The notes beneath the pieces are model-generated. The model did no database searches and had not been told where the DNA came from. It was given only the letters and a program-made list of their open reading frames with translations. A stretch of DNA of 64,000 nucleotides, from contig NZ_FNCW01000003.1 in assembly GCF_900099815.1 (NCBI RefSeq), positions 181,756 through 245,755 on the forward strand. Reading direction: 5' to 3'. Position numbers and translations under genes: made by a program. Positions within the stretch are counted from its first letter, which is position 1. Every line of letters begins with the position of its first letter. This document shows, one piece after another, positions 54,995 to 62,632 of the stretch. This stretch comes from Psychroflexus sediminis (GTDB taxonomy: Bacteria; Bacteroidota; Bacteroidia; Flavobacteriales; Flavobacteriaceae).

Positions 54995-56017
54995 TTAAAA
55001 ATTGAGTTTGCGTTTTCTTAAAAGCAGCCAAATGACTACCGGCGCACCAAACAGTGATGTTACAGCATTTATTGGCAGTGTGTTTTCATTTCCCGGAAGC
55101 TGAGCGATGACATCACAAACCAGCATTAATATCGCTCCCCCCACTATAATACTGGGTAATAAAACCCGGTGATCGTTGGTGGGGATAAGTTGTCTTATCA
55201 GATGTGGTACTGCAAGACCTACAAAAGCTATTGGTCCTGCAAATGCGGTGGCGCTACCCGCCAGAACGGATGTAGAAACAATAATCAAAACCCGGTTGCT
55301 TTTCAGCTGAACCCCCATGCTCTTAGCGTAATTTTCTCCAAGAAGTAAAGCGTTCAAATTTTTAAGACAGAAAATAGCGAAGCCAAGTCCTGTAAACCAG
55401 CAGGCTGCCAAAATACCAACTTCCTGCCAGGATAAATTTCCCAGACTGCCGAAGGACCAAAAGATATAAAGCTGAAGATTATTTGAATCGCTAAAATAAG
55501 CCAAAATACTTACGATGGCAGAGGTGAGACTGGCTACCATCAATCCAATGATGAGTAAAGTCATAGTGTCTTTAACCCTTTGAGCAGTGGATAAAACCGC
55601 CAGCATGACCAGCAGACTCCCTCCGCTTGCAGCCAGAATAATGGCCCATTTGGAAAAGATAAGCTCTCCGAAAATTCCAGAAAACAAACCGGCGCCCATG
55701 ATTAAAAAGGCAACACCCAGACTGGCTCCGCTACTTAAACCAAGGACATAAGGCCCGGCCAAAGGATTTCTGAACAGGGTTTGCATCAATAAGCCACTTA
55801 CCGCAAGTCCTGAACCAATGAGGATGGCGGTAATGGTTTTGGGTAACCTGTACTGGAGAATAATATACTCCCAGGTAGAATTGTCCAGGCTTGACCCCAG
55901 CAGACTTTTTAGAATATCCAAAAAGGGGATAGAAACAGAGCCTAAGGACAGGCTCAGTATAATGCCAAGGAACAAGAGCGACAGGAGTAGAATATGATTT
56001 ATAAGTGATTTACTCAA
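54995..56017 (-). CDS. FecCD/BtuC-type ABC permease
   Basis: A 340-residue inner-membrane permease of the BtuC/FecCD family with about ten helices. It has the GSGLAVSGLLMQTLFRNPLAGPYVLG block, ALFFRNPLA-like coupling helix and the late GPIAFVGLAVPHLIRQL motif. Together with the adjoining ATPase it forms the BtuC2D2-like importer. It overlaps the binding-protein gene by eight bases at its start. Substrate specificity (B12, cobinamide or haem) is inferred from the locus. Confidence 0.93.
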   Translation of the reverse strand: MSKSLINHILLLSLLFLGIILSLSLGSVSIPFLDILKSLLGSSLDNSTWEYIILQYRLPKTITAILIGSGLAVSGLLMQTLFRNPLAGPYVLGLSSGASLGVAFLIMGAGLFSGIFGELIFSKWAIILAASGGSLLVMLAVLSTAQRVKDTMTLLIIGLMVASLTSAIVSILAYFSDSNNLQLYIFWSFGSLGNLSWQEVGILAACWFTGLGFAIFCLKNLNALLLGENYAKSMGVQLKSNRVLIIVSTSVLAGSATAFAGPIAFVGLAVPHLIRQLIPTNDHRVLLPSIIVGGAILMLVCDVIAQLPGNENTLPINAVTSLFGAPVVIWLLLRKRKLNF

Positions 56018-57146
56018 TTTCCAATGCTTTAAAAAAGGTAAACTCCTCGTTTTCCAAAAGTTCCGGATGAAATATCTTCACCAGGTCCTTCAGGACTAAA
56101 TCGGGACGGTTAGGACCGATTTCATAAAAAAGAACACCACCGGTTTCACCCGTGGTCGATGCCATGGTGTATATATTTTTTTCCTGAAAAGCTTCAAATT
56201 CCTGATAATGCATATTGCTTTCTAAAAGCTGAGCATAGGAAGTAAACTGAGCTGGCGAAATCCAAAATTCGGCCGCTTTGGCATCTTCCAGAACCTTTTC
56301 AAAAGAAAAAGCAGCGCTGCCTTTGCCTCGAGTATCTTTATATACATACTCAGCATTGGCATCTTCAAATAACTGAGCCTGCCAGCTCGTTCCATAAGGC
56401 AAATACCAGCGATCCTGGTGCATAGCTCCTGAAATAACACTGGGTTTCTCTGCAATTTCTTCAGCTTTTTCTTTCAAAGCTTTATAATCGGTTTCAACCT
56501 GATCAAATGCTTCTATGGAAAGGTCTAACTCACCCAAAAAAACACCAAAAAACTTGATCCATTCGGCTTTGCCCAGCACATCCTTTTCCAGCCAGTCCCC
56601 GTTATAGACCACAGGAATTCCGGACTTCTGGATCTGGTTTAAGGTTTTATTCTGCCCCTCAATCCCAAAACTAAAGACCACATCCGGATTTACTGAAAGT
56701 AAAATTTCAGTATTAAGGCTTTCATTTTTTCCTAATTCCTTCACCTTTCCGGCATTGATTAAAGCTCTGGCTTTTTCAGAAGAGATAAAATCAAGATTGG
56801 GGAAACCGACGAGCTTGTCAATCTTATTTAAAGTGATAAGTGATGGAATATGCGTGGTAGAGGTGGTTACCAACTTTTCAACAGGCAGATGGATGACCGC
56901 ATCATAAGATATATGTTCCGGAATGTCTCCAGGCTTATCCACAAGTATATACACTAAATCTTTTTCAGCATCGGGCCAGGGAGAGTGAACAATCACCTTG
57001 GTAAATTCCGGATACTTATGTATGGAAAATCCGGTGGCATATTTGATTTCTACCTCCTCATAATTCTCGTCTTCACTAAGCGTTTTGTCTGCTTTTTTGC
57101 AGGCGAAGAGGCTCAGGAAGATAAAGAAATAGAGTAGGGGCTTCAT
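56010..57146 (-). CDS. BtuF-like periplasmic binding lipoprotein
   Basis: A 378-residue lipoprotein with Cys16 in FLSLFACKK. The helical-backbone binding protein (FecB/BtuF fold) shows LITLNKIDKLVGFPN, NPDVVFSFGIEG and GKAEWIKFFGVFLG in the expected order. This group binds corrinoids, haem or siderophores and docks onto BtuC-type permeases, whose gene it overlaps by eight bases. Conserved, but cobalamin as the ligand is inferred from context. Confidence 0.88.
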   Translation of the reverse strand: MKPLLYFFIFLSLFACKKADKTLSEDENYEEVEIKYATGFSIHKYPEFTKVIVHSPWPDAEKDLVYILVDKPGDIPEHISYDAVIHLPVEKLVTTSTTHIPSLITLNKIDKLVGFPNLDFISSEKARALINAGKVKELGKNESLNTEILLSVNPDVVFSFGIEGQNKTLNQIQKSGIPVVYNGDWLEKDVLGKAEWIKFFGVFLGELDLSIEAFDQVETDYKALKEKAEEIAEKPSVISGAMHQDRWYLPYGTSWQAQLFEDANAEYVYKDTRGKGSAAFSFEKVLEDAKAAEFWISPAQFTSYAQLLESNMHYQEFEAFQEKNIYTMASTTGETGGVLFYEIGPNRPDLVLKDLVKIFHPELLENEEFTFFKALEIE

Positions 57147-57255
57147 TCAATACATTTTAAGCAAAAGTATGATTAATTATTTTGAATGTACTCAGCTTAA
57201 AAAATCAGTTTGAAAAACTAAGTGCGGAAAAAGTATAGTTTCTTTAAGAAAAGTT

Positions 57256-57263
57256 TACTTTTG
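57256..57263 (+). promoter_or_regulatory. Possible -7 promoter element for the riboswitch RNA
   Basis: TACTTTTG fits TAnnTTTG and lies about eight bases before the first conserved riboswitch base, consistent with transcription starting at the riboswitch. The -33 box is not clear. Confidence 0.4.
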
Positions 57264-57270
57264 CAAAGCA

Positions 57271-57460
57271 TTTTGGTTCTCAAAGGTTATTTCAACTTTT
57301 GAAGATTAAAAGGGAATTTCGTTAAAATCGAAAGCTGTTCCCGCAACTGTAAGCTGAGTACGCCATATGCGTATGCTTTGTTCCTCAACTTCAAAACCAC
57401 TGTTCGTCTTCAGCGAATGGGAAGGTTGAACAAAGACGCAAGCCAGGAGACCTGCCTCAA
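57271..57460 (+). promoter_or_regulatory. Cobalamin riboswitch
   Basis: The aptamer contains the core AAGCTGTTCCCGCAACTGTAA (57332-57351 region) preceded by GGGAATTTCG, and ends with the B12 box AAGCCAGGAGACCTGCC at 57440-57456. It precedes the TonB receptor start at 57508 by about 50 bases. High B12 should lower expression of the receptor and the propeller gene. A seven-codon ATG frame with a TAG stop (57478-57501) lies in the same frame as the receptor and could act as a leader, or be accidental. Confidence 0.97.
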
Positions 57461-57507
57461 TGTGTAAATTTTAAACAATGACTTTCGGGATAAGGGTCTA
57501 GTGGTGT

Positions 57508-59343
57508 ATGAAGTATTCGTTACGTTTTTGCGTCTTAGCGTGTTTTGTCACGTTATCAGGTTACGCTCAGTTAGATTCCATCCAGAGACTGGATGAAGTG
57601 TTTGTAGTAGATCGCCAAATTAACAGGTTTTCTACTGGGCAACTCGTGTTTACATTATCCAGCTCAATATTACGGGATTCCCCCGGAACGCTTACAGATG
57701 TTTTACAACAAAACACACCCATTTTCTTTAAGCAAAACGGCTACGGCATGGTCTCTTCTCCTGCATTTCGGGGAACTACTGCTCAGCAAACAGCAGTGGT
57801 TTGGAATGGATTCAATATCAATTCTCAGTTTAACGGCCAAACCGATTTCAACACCTTACTTGTAGATGGATTCGATGAGATTTCTGTTAGACCCGGCGGC
57901 GGAAGTGTGGTTTACGGAACGGGTGCAATAGGGGGGAGTATTCACCTTACCAACAGACTTAGGTTTGATGGAGAAACCAATCTAACTTTTAGTGCAAGAA
58001 TTGGAAGTTTTTCGACCTATCAAAATTTGCTAAAAGCGTCAACCTCCAATGAAAAATGGAGTTTATCGTTTGCTCTGTCTCGGTTTTCTTCTGAAAATGA
58101 TTATGACTGGCCAGGTACGTCTCGACAAAACCTAAATGCTGAATTCGAGCATTATAATGCCAATTTGAGTCTGGCCAGAAAACTGAATCAAAACAATAAA
58201 ATCACTTATTACGGCATGTATTTCGATGGCGATAGAAATTTCTCGCTTTTATTTCCATCCGATCCGCCATCCAGCTATTTGAATAAAGACCACAGACACC
58301 TTTTGGAATGGGAAAGTGAGTTTTCTGAAGTGACTTCAGTGTTGAAACTCGCTTTTTTTGATGAGTATTTTGAATATATTCCAGATTCGAGAACTCCAAG
58401 CCCTACCGGAGCTAGGGCTCAAACTGCTTTAGCTCGCTACAGTCTATTCTATTCTTATAAAGATTTCGACTTTAATGTTTTAAGCGAATACAATTATAGC
58501 AGTGCCAACGGTGATAACGTCTTGTCTGAAAGCAGGAGCATTGCAAGTTTTGCATTACTAACCAAGCATCACTGGAAAAAATTGACCTCAGAAGTCAGTT
58601 TTCGACAGGAATATTCAGATGTGTATGAAAGCCCGTTTTTGTTTAGCGGAGGGCTTAACTATGAGTTTTCTAAAAATTTAACTACCAAGGCTAATATTTC
58701 TAAAAATTTCAGAATACCCACCTTTAATGATTTGTACTGGGAGGGGAGTGGAAGAACTGATTTACTGCCAGAAACTTCAAATCAGCTGGAAGCTTCTGTT
58801 GTTTTTTCGGAGGTTGAAAACAAACATCAGTTGTCTTTTACAGGCCATTATAATGACATCACTAATCTCATTCGGTGGGTTCCCAATTCTACAAACACCT
58901 GGCAACCCGAAAATGTAGATGCAGTTGAAACCTATGGCCTGGAAGCACATCTCACTTCTCGGTTTGAGTGGGGTATGCATAACTTCAATTTCAGTTCTCT
59001 TTATGCTTATACCATTTCTGAAAATAAACAGACAGGCTTTCAGCTTACTTATGTCCCCAAACATAAGTTCACAAACGAATTGACTTATAAGATTAACCGA
59101 TTTTCGGTAAACCTTCAAAATTTATATAATGGAGAAGTATTTACAAGAACCAATAATTCTCCAGGTGATATACTTGAAGATTACCTGCTTTGGAATGCCG
59201 GAATGTCCTTTAAATTTCCAAAACTCCAAAATTTAAAAATCTCCGCTCGAGTCAGAAATATAGGAGATGTTGCCTATCAAACGATTGAAAACAGACCTAT
59301 GCCGGGAAGGCATTTTTTTATTCAAACCTTAATCAATTTTTAA
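57508..59343 (+). CDS. TonB-dependent outer-membrane receptor (BtuB-like)
   Basis: A 611-residue receptor with a signal peptide (about 1-20). The plug domain contains TLTDVLQQNTPIFFKQNGYG, a FRGTTAQQTAVVWNGFNIN motif and ISVRPGGGSVVYGTGAIGG, followed by a 22-strand barrel ending in FFIQTLINF with the terminal aromatic Phe. Its expression is controlled by the cobalamin riboswitch directly upstream, so it most likely imports B12 or related corrinoids. The length matches BtuB (about 614). Confidence 0.93.
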   Translation: MKYSLRFCVLACFVTLSGYAQLDSIQRLDEVFVVDRQINRFSTGQLVFTLSSSILRDSPGTLTDVLQQNTPIFFKQNGYGMVSSPAFRGTTAQQTAVVWNGFNINSQFNGQTDFNTLLVDGFDEISVRPGGGSVVYGTGAIGGSIHLTNRLRFDGETNLTFSARIGSFSTYQNLLKASTSNEKWSLSFALSRFSSENDYDWPGTSRQNLNAEFEHYNANLSLARKLNQNNKITYYGMYFDGDRNFSLLFPSDPPSSYLNKDHRHLLEWESEFSEVTSVLKLAFFDEYFEYIPDSRTPSPTGARAQTALARYSLFYSYKDFDFNVLSEYNYSSANGDNVLSESRSIASFALLTKHHWKKLTSEVSFRQEYSDVYESPFLFSGGLNYEFSKNLTTKANISKNFRIPTFNDLYWEGSGRTDLLPETSNQLEASVVFSEVENKHQLSFTGHYNDITNLIRWVPNSTNTWQPENVDAVETYGLEAHLTSRFEWGMHNFNFSSLYAYTISENKQTGFQLTYVPKHKFTNELTYKINRFSVNLQNLYNGEVFTRTNNSPGDILEDYLLWNAGMSFKFPKLQNLKISARVRNIGDVAYQTIENRPMPGRHFFIQTLINF

Positions 59344-59355
59344 AACCAAAATTAA

Positions 59356-60396
59356 ATGAACACGTATTTTAAATTTATCATGATCTCTTTTTTCGCTTCA
59401 GTTATGCTCTCCTGTACTAATGACGACGACCTGACAGAGCCCCTAGTTCCGGACGGAGATTATTTTAACGGAACGCTCATTTTAAATGAAGGGGGAAGCG
59501 CAGGAGGATCGGTTTCTTTTTTGAGTTCAGATTTTCAGGACCTTTCAAACTCTATTTATGAGGAGGTTAATCCTGATGAAGGATTAGGATTGTATCTACA
59601 ATCTATATTTTTTGATGATGACAAAGCTTTTATCATTGCCAACGGGTCCAATTTAATCAGCGTTGTGAATAGATATACTTTTGAAAAGCTTGGAACTGTT
59701 GATTCAGGACTTAGTGTTCCCAGATACGGGGTCGTTCTGAATGGTAAGGCTTATGTCACTAATCTGGCTGCTTTCGATTCAGATCAGGATGATTATGTCG
59801 CTATCATCGATATCGAAACTTTAGGAGTTGAAGAAACGGTCCTTGTGGGAGGTGTAGCAGAACATATCGTCAGTTATAACGACGACTTATTTATTCAAAA
59901 TGCTGCCTTTGGTTTTGGAAATCAAATCTCCAGGCTGAGTACGGCTTCAAATTCAATAACCGAAACCCTCACGCTAGCGGCTGGTCTTAACTCCATGCAA
60001 CTTTATAACCAAAGCCTGTATGCTTTAGATTCTGAAGGCGTTAAGAAAATTGACCCTTCCACGTTTACGGTTGAAAATCAAATCTCTAAACCTGAAAGCT
60101 TAGAGTCTGTAACTAACTTAAGAGTTGAAAATGACCAGTTTTATTATACTTCCGGTACATCGGTCTTTGCTTCACCCGTTTCAGCTACTCAACTTTCTTC
60201 AGAATTCATTTTCGATTATGGAAGCACTTCAACCTTTGGTTCATTCTATGGATTTGAGGTCAGTCAGAACCGGATTTATGTTGGCGATGCCGGTGATTTT
60301 GCTTCCAATGGGACCGTGTTAGTCTATTCTATTACTGGTGAACTTATTACTGAAAAAACCGTTGGAATTGCCCCTAATAGTTTTTATTTTCAATAA
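59356..60396 (+). CDS. Beta-propeller lipoprotein, BtuG-like candidate
   Basis: A 346-residue lipoprotein with Cys20 in SVMLSCTND. The mature part shows repeated blade-like segments (for example KAFIIANGSNLISVVNRYTFE and KAYVTNLAAFDSDQDDYVAI), consistent with a DUF5074/YncE-type propeller. It starts 12 bases after the riboswitch-controlled receptor and is thus part of the B12 regulon. In Bacteroides, BtuG is a surface propeller that binds B12 and sits on BtuB; this protein is a candidate counterpart. Sequence identity to BtuG is not known to me. Confidence 0.75.
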   Translation: MNTYFKFIMISFFASVMLSCTNDDDLTEPLVPDGDYFNGTLILNEGGSAGGSVSFLSSDFQDLSNSIYEEVNPDEGLGLYLQSIFFDDDKAFIIANGSNLISVVNRYTFEKLGTVDSGLSVPRYGVVLNGKAYVTNLAAFDSDQDDYVAIIDIETLGVEETVLVGGVAEHIVSYNDDLFIQNAAFGFGNQISRLSTASNSITETLTLAAGLNSMQLYNQSLYALDSEGVKKIDPSTFTVENQISKPESLESVTNLRVENDQFYYTSGTSVFASPVSATQLSSEFIFDYGSTSTFGSFYGFEVSQNRIYVGDAGDFASNGTVLVYSITGELITEKTVGIAPNSFYFQ

Positions 60397-60416
60397 CACC
60401 TTCTTCAATTTTTTGA

Positions 60417-60454
60417 AAAAACAGCTTTATGCAGTAATGTATAAAGCTGTTTTT
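60417..60454 (+). terminator. Terminator of the B12 receptor operon
   Basis: AAAACAGCTTTAT (60417-60430 region) pairs with ATAAAGCTGTTTTT (60441-60454) in a 13-bp stem with a 10-base loop, followed by T-rich sequence. It separates the B12 receptor unit from the flippase gene. Confidence 0.8.
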
Positions 60455-60521
60455 GTTATTGGGACTCAGTTTTTTTAAACGAACTCTATTTAAAAATTGT
60501 AATTTCGATTCTGAAATACCA

Positions 60522-61820
60522 ATGCATAGTGTGTTAAAACGTCTCAAAACTGCCATCCAGCAATCCGTTTTATTGAAGGTGACGTCCTTCAATAGTTTCT
60601 CTGTGCTCATCAAAATGATGACCGGACTTGGTGTTTCTAAGCTTACAGCGCTTTTACTAGGGCCTCAGGGCCTGGCTCTCATTGGAAATATGAGAGATGC
60701 GCTTGAGCTTTTTCATAAATTTTCCAGCGGTGGCTTAGCCAATGCAGTCGTGAAATATTCAGCTGAAAATAAATCAAACCCCAAAGCCTTTTCTTCGTTT
60801 TTATCTACTCTGGTTTGGTCGGGTATCATAGCCTGTAGTCTTGTCATGGCCATGATCTTCCTGTTTTCTGAATTTATCAATGCGTTTATTTTCGGCTCCA
60901 GAGATTTTGTTTTCATCATTCGTGTTATGGCTTTTGTATTGCCACTTCATGTGATGAATATCTACTTGATGTCTATTCTAAAAGGTTTTAGTGAATTCAG
61001 TAAAGTTATTAAAATCAATATAGCCTCGCATATCCTAAATCTTCTGTTGTTTGCCCTTCTGGTTTTTGCTGTGGATTTGAAGGGAGCCATATTGTCTGTA
61101 GTTTTGGTACCCTCGGCTATGCTTTTTTTTACTCTATACCATGTTCGCAATTATTTTGGCAGACTCAACTCCTTTTCCTGGAGTGAGTTTTCCTCGCCTA
61201 TGCTCAAAAACCTGGGGCAGTTTGCCTTTATGACCCTGATTTCTAGTGTGAGCTTCCCCTTGGTGTTTTTAGGGATCAGAAACTTCCTGATCAATACGCT
61301 GGGAGAAGCAGAGGCCGGGTACTGGGAAGCCATACTGAGGATATCCAATTATTACTTGCTCTTCGTGCTGTCCCTGCTCAATTTATACATCCTGCCAAAA
61401 CTGGCTGAAGCTCAGACTAAATCAGAGTTTAGAGAAATCATTTTTTCATTTTATAAACAGATTTTACCGCTGTTTGCTTTAGGTTTAATTGTTGTTTACT
61501 TGCTGAGAGATTTAATTGTCCGTTTAATTTTTTCAGAAGAATTCCTGCCAGCAGCAGACTTGTTTTTGTGGCAGATGTTCGGTGATTTTTTTAGAATACT
61601 AGCCTTGGTTATGGTTTATCAGTTTCATGCCAAAAAGATGATGTGGCATTATATTTTAACCGATTTATTTTTAGCTTTAGGATTGTATTTTTCGGCCTTA
61701 TACTTTATACCCAGAGTTGGTTTGGAAGGGGTAGTGATAGGACACGCTTTAACCTATGTGGTTTATTTCCTGATCATTTTATCCCTGTTTAGCAGGACTT
61801 TATTTTTCAGCAGAGTATGA
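60522..61820 (+). CDS. Polysaccharide flippase (Wzx/O-antigen translocase-like)
   Basis: A 432-residue membrane protein with about 12 helices, starting at the ATG at 60522 (MHSVLKRLKTAI); an upstream TTG at 60453 would overlap the terminator. The opening LGVSKLTALLLGPQGLALIGN is typical of O-antigen/polysaccharide translocases (MATE/Wzx superfamily), which move lipid-linked oligosaccharides across the inner membrane. The next gene's start overlaps its stop (ATGA), so a glycan operon follows. Confidence 0.9.
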   Translation: MHSVLKRLKTAIQQSVLLKVTSFNSFSVLIKMMTGLGVSKLTALLLGPQGLALIGNMRDALELFHKFSSGGLANAVVKYSAENKSNPKAFSSFLSTLVWSGIIACSLVMAMIFLFSEFINAFIFGSRDFVFIIRVMAFVLPLHVMNIYLMSILKGFSEFSKVIKINIASHILNLLLFALLVFAVDLKGAILSVVLVPSAMLFFTLYHVRNYFGRLNSFSWSEFSSPMLKNLGQFAFMTLISSVSFPLVFLGIRNFLINTLGEAEAGYWEAILRISNYYLLFVLSLLNLYILPKLAEAQTKSEFREIIFSFYKQILPLFALGLIVVYLLRDLIVRLIFSEEFLPAADLFLWQMFGDFFRILALVMVYQFHAKKMMWHYILTDLFLALGLYFSALYFIPRVGLEGVVIGHALTYVVYFLIILSLFSRTLFFSRV

Positions 61821-62632
61821 AAAGAAATTTGAATTTAGAAGTATTAATTTCAACCATGAACAGAAAAGATTTGTCTTTTCTAGATTCACTGTTTCCTAAG
61901 TTAGATACATCGCTGTATTCGATTTTGATCATCAATCAGACTCAACTTGAGGAAGACCTGGTGTCCACCAACCCGAAGATTAGAGTGATTAATTCCAGGA
62001 CCTTTGGCTTGAGCAAGAGCCGAAATCTGGCTATTGACAATGCCGTGGGGGATATCTTACTTTTTTCAGACGATGATGTTATATACTTACCAGATTTCCA
62101 AAACCTCATTTTTAAAGCTTACAAAACTTATCCAGAAGCTACATTAATTTCTTTTCAGTTTTTGAATGATCATCGAGACTTAGCTAAAGTATATCCAAAA
62201 CGAGAAGGCTACTTGAAATCTTCAAAACGCCCTTTGTCTTCAGTGGAAATAAGTTTTAAAAGAAGGCATGTATTGTCTTTTGGTATCAGGATGGATGAAC
62301 GTTTTGGGCTTGGTTCCATATTTCCTTCCGGAGAGGAACAACTTTTTAAAAATGCTGTTCTGCAAAACCATCTTAAAACTGCTTACGTCGCTGCACCTCT
62401 ATTGATTCATCCAGGGAAAACTTCGGCCTCTAGTCTTGAAAGTAAAAAGTCAATTGAAGCTACTACGGCTCAAAAATATATGCTTTACAATAACTGGACC
62501 TATTTGTGGTTAGTAAAGTATGTGTTTTTTCTCTTCAGGCATAAGTATATTTCCTTTTACGATCAGGTAAAAGCCTATAAAACCGGAATGAAAGCTATTT
62601 CTAAACTCAAAACATTAAGCGATGAAGATTAA
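61817..62632 (+). CDS. Family 2 glycosyltransferase
   Basis: A 271-residue cytosolic GT-A glycosyltransferase. LEVLISTMNRKDLSFL at the start, GLSKSRNLAIDNAVGDILLF and the metal-binding DDD in LFSDDDVIYLP fit family 2. The acceptor or sugar cannot be read. It is coupled to the flippase (four-base overlap) and to the next gene (11-base overlap), so all three should act in one surface-glycan pathway. Confidence 0.9.
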   Translation: MKRNLNLEVLISTMNRKDLSFLDSLFPKLDTSLYSILIINQTQLEEDLVSTNPKIRVINSRTFGLSKSRNLAIDNAVGDILLFSDDDVIYLPDFQNLIFKAYKTYPEATLISFQFLNDHRDLAKVYPKREGYLKSSKRPLSSVEISFKRRHVLSFGIRMDERFGLGSIFPSGEEQLFKNAVLQNHLKTAYVAAPLLIHPGKTSASSLESKKSIEATTAQKYMLYNNWTYLWLVKYVFFLFRHKYISFYDQVKAYKTGMKAISKLKTLSDED

